From NCBI GenBank assembly GCA_027924585.1, contig BSBM01000076.1, forward strand, positions 9,470,001 to 9,534,000: a stretch of DNA of 64,000 nt, written 5' to 3'. The position numbers were made by a program, and so were the translations under genes. Origin of the DNA: Larix kaempferi (taxonomy: Eukaryota > Streptophyta > Pinopsida > Pinales > Pinaceae). The notes below the pieces were generated by a model that had not been told where the DNA came from, searched no databases, and was given only the letters and a program-made list of their open reading frames with translations. Below are positions 36,041 to 48,000 of the stretch, in pieces; the stretch's first letter is position 1, and every line of letters begins with the position of its first letter.

Positions 36041-36479
36041 AAAAACTCAATGCATAATTATTCAAATGAACATGCATAAATAACATAAAATCAATTGGAT
36101 GATAAAAAAATATAAGTAAAATATGAACTTACTACAAACAACAAGGGAGAACCTAAACTTTGAACAATATGGTATCATTTGGAATATGAAGAATTTGCCA
36201 TTTGTAATTATAATGTTTTTTCGTACATTTGAGCCAAATCAACAATCAATACATGTATGCACTATTAAAATAAAGTTTGTGAATCATATAACAATCTAAA
36301 TTTTAAAAGACTTTCGACTCATTTTTTAAGTATATGATGCGAGTTTAAACAATATATGTATCCTATGGACTACTTTAATTTACCTCTATACCATTTTAAC
36401 ATCAACTATTATTTCAGAGAGTTGTTAACTGAAAATGATGTGTTTGTTTCATAGTATCACATTAATGCGTTATGAATAT

Positions 36480-37800
36480 TTGATCGCACCGATGTGCGCA
36501 AAACATGTGCACAAGAAGAATAGTATGCAAAATCATCTACTAAATAAATCATTCATTAAGATATGTTAGCTAAGGCTTTCATTTTAATTTTTCTATTACA
36601 TACATATATAGTGTGTTATTTGGATAAGTGCACCGGTGCATTATGATCAATATAAGGCATCGGTGCACCAATAACATATGCACAAAATAAAATTATATGC
36701 AAAAAAACATATGCTAAATAACTAATCTGTATTGGTATTTTTTCTATTTAATATATTACGGTGCACTAATTATGCAATTGCACTGGTGCGCTTTACCCAT
36801 TGATGTGCACAAAATAATGAGATATTAAGAAAAAAACCGCACTCATTTTTCATTAATGCACATAAATATCCAGCAAGTAAATGAGTTTGAAATTTATTTT
36901 CAAAAAATGAGTTTCAAGAAATGAGTTTATAAAAATAAAAATAAAAAACTAATCACTATTTCAGTATTTTGCCAAAAGTAGGAGGGAGGGTTCTACAAGA
37001 GATATTACCATGGAAGACTTTATAGTGGCAAAATTTTTCTGAAGAGCCAAAATTGGTAAGGTATTGTGGGTCACATAGAAACCACATAGCAGAATTCCAA
37101 GAATTCAGTTTTTCCCTTAAGAGTTTTTAAAAATCTATTAATAACTCTTTCTTACCAATACTTATAGTATATTCTAAAAAAAGGATTTTTACTAGTTACT
37201 TTTAACATTGCAAACCCTTGTTTTCTTGGTGCTTCCCTTATGTTTTATGTGGTTGCAAAATTTATCATTAGGGTTTAATCCTCTCTTCTATTTCATATTG
37301 CACGTTTTTCTTTGTAGAGATTATATGTTTGATGTTTTGGGGATTTTATATATGAGACATATATTGCAATGCATGGATTCACTCATGGCATCACATGTCA
37401 AAAGTTGTTGGCCCTGTCATTATTTTTTAACGCTATCACTTTCTAGTGCGTAGTCTACATATTAATGCACCAGTACCCTTCACGGACAAGTGCACTATTT
37501 CGGTCTTAAATTTTTGAATATGTTGTTAAAACTTGTCTTTCAACATTTAAAAAAAAAACTCCACTTTTCCAGTGTGTACTCAACATAGTTATGCATCAGT
37601 GCACTTCAATAAAGAGCGCATCATTCTTATGTTAATTTAAGAAAAAAAAGCATTGGTATATCAATGCAACACATACAAATTGTACGCATTGGTGAAAACT
37701 AAGTCATTTTAAAATTTTACCACGCTATATTGGTGTGTATGTATTGATTTGACGCATCGTTGCATTTCTAGGATGTGACGCATCGGTGTTTATATATGTG
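36480..37800. repeat. Cluster of GCA(C/T)(C/T)(G/A)GTG motifs, block 1
   Basis: At least ten copies on either strand: GCACCGATGTGC near 36,487, GTGCACCGGTGCATT near 36,629, GGCATCGGTGCACC near 36,657, TTGCACTGGTGCGC near 36,777, ATGCACCAGTACC near 37,463, ATGCATCAGTGCAC near 37,589, GCATTGGTGAAAA near 37,688, GCATCGTTGCATT near 37,759 and GCATCGGTG near 37,781. The spacer DNA is AT-rich and unrelated. It lies between the minus-strand TNP2/SET relics and the plus-strand coding pieces. Confidence 0.75.
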
Positions 37801-38087
37801 AAGAGCACAACGATTAACCAAAACAAATAGCAAAAAAATATTTAATAGTTTCTCTATTTAATGATGTATGGCATTTATTTATAGAATATGTTTCATAGAA
37901 GTTTCTATCAGGGAAAATAACTTGTCACAATGATCACAATGGGAGCACATCTGAAAAAAGAGAACAAGTCAAGTTCATTGAAAATTTAGAATAAAATTAA
38001 TATATTTGAATTATCAGTGAGTTTAAATAATGTATATTGGTTAATGTGTGTCATTCAGAGCAAAAAAATAAATAATTTTCAGTAATA

Positions 38088-39552
38088 ATGTACTTCTTAA
38101 GAATATTTGCTAACATGTTTCAAACAATTTATTTCACATTTGTTGAGTGTTGTGCATGGACCGACAACAAGGGAATGGAATGTCATTCTAAGAAGATAAA
38201 ATTTATGAAGGATGTAAATCATGATGAATTGGTCCTCAATTCCTATGGAGTGGTACTACAAGTTAATGAAAGGGGGAAAATTTTTATAAAAGTAGGAGGG
38301 ATGTAGTGGAAAGAACGTATAGACGTACTTTCCACTTACAGTACAAAAATCAATCCAATGAGTTCAAGAATCGAGTTATATAATAGCTACATGAAACGTT
38401 TCTAGAGAAATGATCAATAAGACGTGTTAGAGTTGCAATAGTAAAAATATATAATAAAAAAATGAATCATTTAAAAAGTGTTATTCCTAAACATATTTTT
38501 CTATAATATGTATATACTACTACAAAAAATCATGAAATTAATATTTCGGCTATATATACTTACTTTCATATCATTATAAAATCTTTTTTGTGTGGTTTTG
38601 TCTTTTACGAAGATTTTGAAACTCCCATAGGACAAATGAGGTGATATACAAAATATTATGGTATAAAGATATGTTTAAAGAAATGAACATAATTGCATCG
38701 TAAGAGGAGCCATCTCAACAACAACGTTCATAAAACATATGTAATCATATATATTTTTTTTCTTTTAAGTGCATAGAATTTAATTATTGCATGAAATATT
38801 AATTTTCAATTGTTTTGTTGTAGAAAAGAAAAGAAAATGAAACCCATTCAACACATAAGAGGAGACAACAAGGAAGAAAATGGTTGATTCCAAAGTTTGT
38901 GAGTACTTGTGTTTTCCTTAAAATTCCATATTTGTTGTGATCTTTATGTTTTAATTATTTTGTGCTCAACCTTGATTGTCCTCTAATAGGTGTTAAAATA
39001 CAAAGAAGAGACATCCAAAGAATTGATTGACATTGGGTTAAGCATGGGTTGAGAGTATATGTTGTGGTATCAAGAGTTAATTGTGCAATTTGATGTTGTT
39101 TTATTTCTCTCATTTTATAATTATTAGAACAATAAGAAATATGTATATTCAATATGTGATTTGTCATAGGTTTAAAATTTGTCGGAAACAAAGTATGGAG
39201 TGGAGCCGGTAGAAGAGTTGTTGGGAGACGACATGAAGATTGACTTTGAAAGAATGTGTATCATATACGATCAATTTTTCTTGTGGTATTATTTTTTATT
39301 TACATAATCATGTATATGATTTTTTTTTCATTATTCCCACTGATGTAGATATACTCATTACACTTTATTTATGTTTATAGATGAAACATGAATAGGAAGA
39401 ACAAAATCGAGCCAATCAACAAAACATTTGGCCAAATAACCCAAGTACAATATATTCTACAAGTGTTGAAGAAATAAGCACCCTGCAAGTAACTCGAGCA
39501 TTGACCGTAGTTCGAGAGAAGAAGGACAATATATATATATATATAGATATAA
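38088..39552 (+). pseudogene. Possible spliced plus-strand gene (CACTA accessory gene?)
   Basis: Several short coding-looking pieces are flanked by splice-like signals. 38,088-38,306 is open for 72 codons (DVNHDELVLNSYGVVLQVN). About 38,823-38,898 is preceded by TTGTTGTAG and followed by GTGAGT, and encodes basic KRRQQGRKWLIPKF. About 38,989-39,040 follows CTCTAATAG and encodes KYKEETSKELIDIG. About 39,181-39,290 encodes ETKYGVEPVEELLGDDMKI. About 39,378-39,552 encodes QNRANQQNIWPNNPS and ends at TAA. No domain is recognised. A small multi-exon gene next to TNP2 would fit a TNPA-like gene, but the opposite orientation is unusual. The chromovirus inserted 90 bp downstream. Confidence 0.35.
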
Positions 39553-39638
39553 TTGGATGTAATGAAAGTTGTATGTTTTAAAATGATTGTCTGTTAAAGA
39601 TAAAAAAATTTGCTTAATGTATTGCACATATTGTCCCA

Positions 39639-39643
39639 ATTGG
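39639..39643. other. Target-site duplication (left) of the chromovirus
   Basis: ATTGG immediately precedes the LTR start TGTAGTGTCCC and is repeated exactly at 54,254-54,258. Confidence 0.93.
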
Positions 39644-41371
39644 TGTAGTGTCCCTTTTTAAGGAATTGGAAAAATTGGGAAAAATTGCAATTTTTGGCCA
39701 ATTCGACCCTTGGACTAGTGGTGACCCAAATGATTCCAAATGACTCCTAAGGCTCTTGAATTGGGTCTGAAGGTGTTTTAAAGGTATTAAGACATAAAAA
39801 TGAAGCTGATGGTTTCTTGGACACTCTCAAAAGACTTATCCAACATTTATTTAACTTCAGGAGAAAATGGGGAATTTACTAGTAATTTCGAGGTTCAAAC
39901 CCCCAAGGGTAGAGGCCATTAATGGATTCCCAAATGCAGTACGACCCTCCCAAATTTCAAAATAGAGACATGGAATAGTTATAGGACTTAAATTGGAACC
40001 CAAATGCATCATTAATCAGTTCCTAAAGGCTGCTGCAACTCCCATAAATCATATATGTGTAGACATGTCTTCACATAGGGGGAAATGATAGAAAAACCCC
40101 TCAACTTGCTATGAATTTTGAGATAAATGTTCCAATGACTTATATAATGTGTATTAAACTTATTCAGTACATTAATAGCTCTCCATATAGTAATAAAATC
40201 ATAGATATTGACTTAAACAAATCAAAACCAAACAACTTCAAGCTCTCACAACAAGATGTAGGGGAAAATGGCACCATTCATACATAGTTTGGCATTTTTA
40301 CATAGTTTCATTACAAATAAATGGGGCCCCTTGGAATTCCCCAAAGATATCAGCATCTCACCATGTGCGCCCTTCCTCCGAGAGTAAGAATATGGAGAGA
40401 AATGTGAGAGAGATGTGGAAGTAAGTTGAAGAAGAAAAGATCACGAGCATCCCTATAGATTCAAACTGAAACAAATGAATCCATTGTAGCTCCAAATGAA
40501 AGGTATGAATGGCCTCTCTAATTTCCAATTAGGATGGGAATATTGCACCCTCAAAATTGGTACTAAGGAAAGTAGAGTAAACACTCCACTAGCATGGACA
40601 AGCTATGCTCTCCTATTTGCAAAATCAGAAATGATAAAAATCCCCTCTCCTTCTTTGTTCTTGTATTTTATAAACTTTCCAAGCCCTCCATGGTTTGAAT
40701 TCCATCCAAAATATTCATGCAAACTCGAGTTGGGAAGAGATTCCAATGAGTGCCACTTGTCCAACAATTCTTAGTCTCCATTTTCAATCAATTCGAATGG
40801 GGAAGCATCTTGGCTGCCATAACTCCCTTGTGGGCCTTCTTGTAGGCTATTGTTATCCTTGGCATGTCATATAGGTCAGATGTCAGCAATCAGTTCTTAT
40901 CCTTGTCATAAGTGTCATAGCATCTTCATCATTATTGTCATAGAAGCTAGGGAAGCTAGCCCAAGTGTCTCAATATCTCTAAGATGCCTCTTCCTCTTCC
41001 ATGGGAGTTACTCTTCCACTCAAATTCTACCTTCATTGATTCATTCCAAGTATAATGACCTTCCAACTCCCCCAAGAACATTAGACTCCACCTTGGATTC
41101 GAATGGGTGAGAGTAGGATGCCATGTGGCATGGAAAATCTTGCTATGTGTGGGTCCCACACTACCAATGTGCCATCATAACCAAGTGCCACCTTATTTTC
41201 CTATTGTAAATATTTATTTAGCGCCTTATAATAAATTTATGTCAATCTAATGTCCATTTGGGGTTTAATAGCTCCCTTATTCCAAATCTAGATGTTTCCA
41301 CCCCAACCTAGGTAACTAGTATATTGGTGGAATTTTCCCTTCTAGTGATTTATTTAGATGGGGACATTATA
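39644..41371 (-). repeat. 3' LTR of the chromovirus (1,728 bp)
   Basis: Matches 52,468-54,253 along its full length. On the plus strand it runs from TGTAGTGTCCC to GGGACATTATA; the terminal CA of the partner has become TA. It lacks a segment of about 60 bp present in the other LTR at about 53,137-53,197. Open frames inside it (40,496-40,774; 40,850-41,110; 40,956-41,159) have counterparts in the other LTR and are not genes. Confidence 0.94.
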
Positions 41372-41387
41372 GTACTCCCCACCCAAT
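41372..41387 (-). promoter_or_regulatory. Polypurine tract
   Basis: On the minus strand TTGGGTGGGGAGTAC ends directly against the 3' LTR. This purine-rich run would prime plus-strand DNA synthesis. It overlaps the last codons of the pol frame. Confidence 0.8.
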
Positions 41388-41389
41388 AT

Positions 41390-41620
41390 TGTTTGCCCTC
41401 AATAAATTCCAAATTGGGATTCTACAAAATTTGTTCCTCTTCCCATGTGGCATCCTCACTTGGCAAATATTTCCATTGTACCAAATATTCTCTTATGGTT
41501 CTGCTCCTCAATTTCCTTTCTCTTGTCTTCAAATTTTTTTCTGGAATAAGTATGATTTGTCCTTCATAATCTAATGGAGGAGTGTTTCTGAAATATAAAT
41601 TTGCTGACCAATATCCCTCT
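41390..41620 (-). pseudogene. Chromodomain at the integrase C-terminus
   Basis: Chromodomains at the end of integrase target chromoviruses to modified chromatin. After a one-step frame change near 41,600 the minus strand reads LKTREKKLRSRTIREY-like basic sequence followed by EYLVQWKYLPSEDATWEEE (about 41,410-41,470). This is the aromatic W-K-W type core of a chromodomain, then a TAG. This places the element in the chromovirus lineage. Confidence 0.85.
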
Positions 41621-42793
41621 TAAGGTATGAGACATGAAATGCATTGTGTATTTTTCTACCTTCCGGAAATTCTAACTCATAAGCTACCTCCCCAATTTTT
41701 CAAACCATCTTGTATGGACCATAATACCTTGGTTTAATATTTTCTGATCCTTTCCTTTTTAACAAGGTTTGTTTATATGGATGCAGCCTCAAATAAACCA
41801 AATCATTCACTTGAAAAGTTATTTCCTCCCCATGTTGATCCACATATTGTTTTTGTTGATTTTGGGCAACCTCGAAATTGTCTTTTAGAAGCTTCAAAAT
41901 CTCTTGACTTTCCTCAATCCAATCCTTAGCTTTTGGGGCTCTACTATCACCAAAAATGTGCTCAAAAAATGTGAGTGTTTCATAACCATAAAGTGATTTG
42001 AAAGGAGACATGCCAATGGACATATGGAAAGTAGTATTGTAGCAAAACTCACCCAAGTGTAGCCATTTAACCCATGTTTTCTGCTGCTCACCAGCATGGT
42101 TCCTCAAGCACCCCTCCAACCATTGGTTCACTCTTTCCGTTTGGCCACAATTTGAGGATGATAGCTTGTTCTTGGAGTCAATTGAGTGCCCACCATATTG
42201 AAGAGTTCTTGACAAAAAGCACTCATAAAAATGCTATCCCTGTCACTCACAATGTTCTTGGGAAGTCCATGCAATCTGAAAATTTATCTAAAGAATAGAT
42301 CAGCCACTTGTGTAGCAGTAAAAGATGATGTAATAGAAAAGAAATGAGCAAATTTGGTGAGTCTATTCACCACAACATAAATACAATCCTTACCCAAAGC
42401 CTTGGGAAAACCTGTGATTAAATCCATTGAGATGCTTTCCCATTTTTTATCTCGAATGATAAATGGTTGAAATAGACCAGCTGGATGTGTGTGTTCAACT
42501 TTGTTTTGCTGAAATATCTTGCATTCATTCACATATTTTAGAACATATTCCTTCATCCCTTTCCAAGATAACCTTTTCCTTAATTGCCTATATGTTTTGA
42601 AGAAACCAAGATGGCCTACTAAAGGAGAATCATGAGCTTCCTTCAAAATATTGTGCTTTAGATTTGAAGCATGAACCAAGTATATTCGGTACTTATATTA
42701 GATTAGGCCATTCAAAATCTTGTATCTATAATCTCTTTTGACCCCATCTAACACATCACAAGCAAAAATATCTTTGGCATACTCAACTATTAG
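41620..42793 (-). pseudogene. gypsy integrase
   Basis: DDE integrase for insertion of the cDNA. Reading leftward from about 42,793: VEYAKDIFACDVLDGVKRDY, a stop at GLI, then HASNLKHNILKEAHDSPLVG and YVNECKIFQQNK (zinc-binding HHCC region), WESISMDLITGFPKALG (first catalytic D), a stop at 42,284, [20 protein letters not shown] (second D), a frameshift near 42,200, then [12 protein letters not shown] (catalytic E). WVKWLHLGEFCYNTTFHMS and NDLVYLRLHPYKQ follow, then PRYYGPYKMV with a stop at 41,700, and HNAFHVSYLKRDIG beyond it. All three catalytic residues survive, but in separated frames. Confidence 0.93.
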
Positions 42794-42798
42794 CATAT
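42794..42798. other. Target-site duplication (left) of the nested 6.4-kb element
   Basis: CATAT precedes TGTTGTTGCTGC and recurs directly after ...GCATCAACA at 49,228-49,232. Removing the insert and one copy rejoins the chromovirus pol reading: RNase H end (DISKDWKDM) to integrase start (VEYAKDIF). Confidence 0.9.
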
Positions 42799-43019
42799 TG
42801 TTGTTGCTGCAACATCCTTCCCCAAAATTTTGGTGATATTCGGGACCCCTCCTTTCAACGCTTTTGTAGCAAGTTTTTTCCTTTATCTTTCGGTTTTATT
42901 TCTTTCTCTAACTTGGAAAAATTTCACCACCTGCTTCCAAAAGAGTTTTCTCATTTTATTTTTCCTAAGGAAAAATCAGTCTTTTCTCTTCAGCATGGAT
43001 TTTAGTCTTAATTCACCCG

Positions 43020-43440
43020 CTATAGCGCAAGTTTTGTCCTTAAATCCTCCGTCCCTTTGGCGCGTCCTGCAACCCCAAGACCTCCGTCTGGCGCATACTC
43101 TGGCTCCAACTCTGCAGCCCCTTTTTACAAGTCCCAAGTCTTTTATCCGGTGCACATTTTTTAACAATAAGCCGACCGCCGTTAGCGCAAGTGATAACCA
43201 TTCCTCGGCCGCCGATGGTGCAATAAATATACTTATCCTCCCCGCTTGCAATGCTGCGCTTGGTCTCTTTTAATAGCCCAAACTCTTTCGCAGTTAAGGG
43301 AGCGCATCTGTAATGGCAGGATCACCGCTTGAGTGCAAGATTCAATGTTAAAACCTGTGCTTAGCGCAAAAAGCATAAGATATAATCGTCGCCTTAGTGC
43401 AGAATTTAAATCACCGCTTGGCGCTTGGCGTGAAAAATAT
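43020..43440. repeat. GCGCA motif cluster, block 1 (5' region of nested element)
   Basis: TAGCGCAAG, TGGCGCGTC, TGGCGCATA, TAGCGCAAG, TGCGCTTGG, AGCGCATC, TAGCGCAAAA and TGGCGCTTGGCG recur every 30-90 bp upstream of the TATA box. CG-containing words are otherwise rare in this window. Overlapping open frames on both strands (42,830-43,527) contain no domain and are best read as chance. Confidence 0.65.
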
Positions 43441-43574
43441 CCTCGACCCTTGTGCACCGGCGGGTTTGGTGGGGTTTTTAATAGAGCCATGTGTCATTTT
43501 AGTGGCAAGGAACCTCGAGCCCCGTGAAATTAAATCCACCAACTTATCGTCGTATGTGACATAAATGCCACCCT

Positions 43575-43582
43575 TATTTAAA
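43575..43582 (+). promoter_or_regulatory. TATA box of the nested element's gene
   Basis: TATTTAAA in a CCACCCTTATTTAAACAAG context, about 160 bp upstream of the predicted intron donor. It follows the GC-rich motif block, a promoter-like arrangement for the plus-strand reading frame. Confidence 0.45.
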
Positions 43583-43737
43583 CAAGTGCAATGGGTTTTT
43601 CAATACATTTTATATTTGCTGAGAAACCGGAGTTTTCCATTCTCATCAAGAGTGAGGTTTTCTATTCACCAGGTTCCTGCAAAATTCATCTCCTACCTCG
43701 GAACGTTCGCCCTCGATGGACCCTGCCAGTCTGACAG

Positions 43738-45000
43738 GTAGGCTCTTCGCACCTTTCATTTGCGTGAGTTTGTTTTACACCATAGGGAGTTCTTTGCATC
43801 AATATTCATAAGCTTTTAGGGCATAGAGCGCTTGCTCTCGTCCTTGATCCCAGAAATGAGAATCCAAAGTCGCCCTGCGTGAACCGAAACCCGGAAAGCT
43901 TTGTCCCCGCCTGCGAGCATGAACTTTGTCCTGTCGTCATGTCCTCGGCATCCTGAGTAATGTTTTCTCCCACCTTGATATCCTTGAATCGTCCTAGTAG
44001 TATCTTAGCGGCCGCAGAGTTTTTTCACTCAAACCTGTAGAAGCCGCGGCATCCCATGCAAAATGAAACTCCCTGCCAAGCATCTACTGCGTGTAAAACC
44101 CAATCCTTCTCGTTCCTTGCAGCTAAAGTTTCATCCTATGAACACCGAGGTACTCTGCTCAATCGAAAGTAATGTTCATTCACACTAAGGGCACATAAAA
44201 CCCACAATGCTCGGCTGAAATTGCCTTAGGATATGTTAAAACAACCCATCGTGCCCACTTAAAACCCTGATGACCTAGCCCGGAAGTCTAACTCATAGAA
44301 GCCAACAGCTGCGGGGTTTCTCCATAATAATCTCCACTATCAACTGTCGGTGCATAAAATGTTTAAACACTGACGCATTATAAATATCGCATGCATAATG
44401 TTAAGCGCTAGCGCAGAAATAAGGTTAGGATGGCGCATGCAAAGTTGTTTGGACTAGCGCACGAATGTTTTTAGCTTTGGCTCATGGATAAAATTGCGGC
44501 GCTAGCGCACGAAATATTTTGGGCATTAGCGCAGAAAATACATTTTCGCTTGGCGCACAAATAATCTTAGGCGCCGGCGTGCATGAAACATATAGGTATT
44601 AGCGCATAAGATCCCGCTTGTACCCCAGCGCACATTAAATAACTGATCTTAGTGCGCGCAGAATCCCAAGTACGGCGCAAAGCTCTATTCAGGCGCTAGC
44701 GCAGAAATCTTCATCAGACTCGCGCAAGTTTGTGTAACAATTGAGGGGATACCTACACATTGAAAATGAATGGCGCAAATTCAAAGATGATCTTGCTCAT
44801 TGTCCTGATGTCTTGTCTTTACTTTTAGCATGGAATGGCATTGTTGAATTAAGCTTAAACTTTAAATGAAGATAATTATGATTTTTAAGACAGCCTCTAT
44901 ATTGTGAAAATGCTATATTTTGGCTCTGCCATAGAGTGTTGCTAATGCTTGAAGAAGTGGTCTAACTAAAGTCATTTTGACATTACCTTTCTCACCGCAG
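43738..45000 (+). other. Predicted 5'UTR intron (1,263 bp)
   Basis: Donor CTGACAG|GTAGGC at 43,738 and acceptor CCTTTCTCACCGCAG| ending at 45,000 bracket a stretch without open frames. The acceptor is eight bases before the ATG at 45,008. Predicted from splice consensus only. Confidence 0.45.
44395..44780. repeat. GCGCA motif cluster, block 2 (within the predicted intron)
   Basis: About thirteen copies of (T/G)(A/G)GCGCA in 385 bp at roughly 30-bp spacing: AGCGCTAGCGCAGAAAT, TGGCGCATGC, CTAGCGCACGAAT, GCTAGCGCACGAAAT, TTAGCGCAGAAAAT, TTGGCGCACAAAT, TTAGCGCATAAG, CCAGCGCACAT, TACGGCGCAAAG, GCTAGCGCAGAAAT, ATGGCGCAAAT. The flanking word is often followed by (G/C)AAAT. It is a degenerate tandem or regulatory array. 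Confidence 0.8.
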
Positions 45001-45007
45001 GATTACC

Positions 45008-48000
45008 ATGCATAGGAAGTCAACAAAGAAGAAGGCAACGCAGAAAATAACCTCAGACTCAGATGTGGAAATCCTATTAGATACTTCCCTCGAGACGATG
45101 TTCGCTGACACACAAGCTACCACTGGTGTTTCCCCTGGGAGCTCTGCCCCTGAATTTCAATGGGGTGATCTGTACAGATTCATCATGGCTCAAGACAGTA
45201 CAACAACCTCCATAGAAGATGCTCTGGTGTATGCCAACATCCGAAGGTCTTGTTTGCATAAAGCAACAACTCGTCCCGAATTGTTCCCTTGTTCCGAAGT
45301 TATTGGATAGCTAATTCCCCACATTCGGACCGACACAAGGCTCATGAATGATAAAAATGGGTTGAGCCTGGAATCTTTCGCTCCCAAGCATGTCACTGCT
45401 GCCTACAGATTGCCTCCACCCAAGGCTTGTTTAGACGATGATTGGATAGCAAAATGTCCAATGGACCCACTAGAATCTACTAGTAAGATGACGATAAATG
45501 ACATGCAGATTAGGAGGAGGCAGAACAATGAATATGAAAGCAACCTCATAAAGACCCCTTACAGACTCATGATCCTGATGTTGAGTCCACTCTTCGGCAT
45601 GCCTAATGGCAATATGTTTAAGATCGGATGGGTGCCGGTAATGTTTCATATAGCCATGAATGACACCATCTTCAACTGGGCTAAAATAATTTCAGATAGT
45701 TTGGCCTCACAGCTGACATCAGCCCAGGGAGGACTAACTAAAAGGAAGGCAGATTTCTTCATGTCTTCATACTTGATTGACTGCCTGTTAAGCAAGCATA
45801 CGTTCTCGAAATTGGGCTGCTTATGGAAGCCAAAAGAAACAGCTCTCTTCATGGCTTATCAGTGTACATGGGCAAGTAGATACGCAAACCACTACAAGAT
45901 GGTTTGCGAGAGGTTTATCATGCCATTATACCAGCTCATTTTTATAGAAGAACCAGATTGTATGTCGGAGAATGCAATGCCTATCATTGAACAATTCGAG
46001 GACTATTATCACAGTTCAGAAGGCACATACATCAGGATGAGTGGAGGAACTCATGAGCCATTTATGTTCCCTCGGTATGTTACAGATTTTGTAATTCACA
46101 AGGAGGCCGTGAGACAACTCTTCGGCATCGGCGCAATAAGTAAGTTCTTAACAGACCGGAGGAAGGGCATGTATCCTCCCATGCCATTTACCCTCGGAGC
46201 TTACAGCCTCCCGAGAGCAAGAGACGGGGAAAATTATGCTCAAGGCTTAGAATTTTTCCATTTTGGCACGGTCCCTTTCAGAAGGCATGACCCTAACGGT
46301 GCGGTAAGCCAGCATTGTCCTGACCTCAAAATCTCCTTTGAATATGCTCATGCTATGGACCGAGACGAGGAGTTCTGCAAGAGCGCCCGCAACCTAACTG
46401 CGCTAGGGAAACGTTACAAGAAGAAAATCGTGAAGGATCCTAGCCCCAAACCCGTCGGTTTGATCCAAAAAGAGCGGGAGGCATCGGCCTCACAATCAGG
46501 GGATCCATCAGAGTTAGAGTAGGACAGAGTGCTCCAAGAGCAAGCTCTCAAGCAGCAGCAGGACCAAGAAGAAGCAAGAATTCAAGGTGAGCTAACTGCC
46601 AAGCTTCAGCAAGAGGAGATTGCAAGGAAGCAACAGGAGCAAGCCTCTCAGTTGAAACAACAGGAAGAGGCTGCCATGATCCAGAAGGAAGAAGAAGATC
46701 GGGTATCCCAAGAGCAAGCTGCCAAGCAGCAGCATGAGGAAGAAGAGAGGCCCCTGAATGAATAAGCAACTAGATTACAGACACAACAAGAAGAGCTAGC
46801 AGGAGGGAAGGAGAAAGAACAGACAGAGAAGTCTCCCGAGCCGGAGCCATCTACTCCAATAGACATGGAGGTGGACCCACCATTAATATACTCTCCAGGG
46901 ACAACTCAGGAAGGGGGTGCCTCTTCAGGGAGCTTAGCGCTGACCCCATATAACCCCAAGAAGCAGCGCAAAGTAGCAGACCTGGATACTGTTTATTTCC
47001 ATGAGCGGAAAAGGGCCATTATTGATAGGAGGGTAAAGAAGATGGAAAGCGGGGTTGATGATGAATATGAATTATGGATATCAGAGAAAACATTGGTCTA
47101 AGGAACTGATGCCGACCCCACATTCCAAGCCCAATGCACTGTAGCTTCAGCTAAGGCAACTAAAGCCAATGTTGATTTTTTGAAAGGTGAGATAAAGCAT
47201 TACAGGGAGCAATGTTTTAATATCAGAGATGATAGGAAGAGGGAGGTGTTGGAAGCAAACAAATTAAAAGAGAAATACAATGAGTTGGTAGGAGAGAATT
47301 TAATGCTAAATGCGGGGGTTCTCCATCTTGAGAATGAAAAAAAACACCTTAGAGATGCAATTGGACATCTCTGAAGATGAAGTGAAGAATCTGAAAGCTC
47401 GAATAGCAGAATTGGGGGAACTCGAAGCAAGCAGGGCTCAGCAAATTCATCTTCACCAACAGGAGTATGAAGGGCTGATTCAAGAAAAGGAACAATTGGG
47501 GAAATCGCTCAAAGAGGCAGCGGAGGACCAGCAAAATTTGTCCACATTTCGCAAACAAGCATGTGCCATGCGGATTAAAATCCATCAACTGCTAGTACTG
47601 ATCTTGGAAGAGATTTGGAGTGTGAAATATATGATTAAGAAAATGACAACAATTGAAGCCAAAGTCCTAAAATCTCGAGAAACGTTTGCAAATCATGTAG
47701 AGGAGCTGAGACAACAATCTGAGTGGAAAAAGGGAAAATCTCAACTCCCTTCACACTTACGCGCCACTACAGGAGATGAATTGGATGTGGATATAGGGAT
47801 CCTTGAATTTTCCAAGGATTGCGGCGCCAAGCTAAGTTTGGAAATCAGGAAGACGATCCGCAAGTGTTGTTCATTCTACTCCACACTCAGGGAATCACAT
47901 AGCAAGTGTCATCTGATTCTTCCTGCCTCCATTTATGATTTCCCAAAGGAAGAAGATCGATTGTTCGAGCTGTAGAACGAGCTGGACGAAGTCTTGGCTT

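Noticed and set aside
38515-38535. TACTACAAAAAATC as the left CACTA terminus
   Set aside because: Lacks the initial C, is not followed by the bases complementary to the 55.4-kb end, and lies inside the proposed element.
40496-41159. Open frames of 67-92 codons
   Set aside because: Inside the 3' LTR; the same frames recur in the 5' LTR at 53.4-54.0 kb, so they are LTR sequence.
42830-43527. Overlapping open frames of 64-147 codons on both strands
   Set aside because: In the promoter-like GC-rich part of the nested element; no domain, mutually overlapping in opposite directions.
45077-47588. Minus-strand open frames of 60-79 codons
   Set aside because: Antisense shadows of the long plus-strand coding relic.
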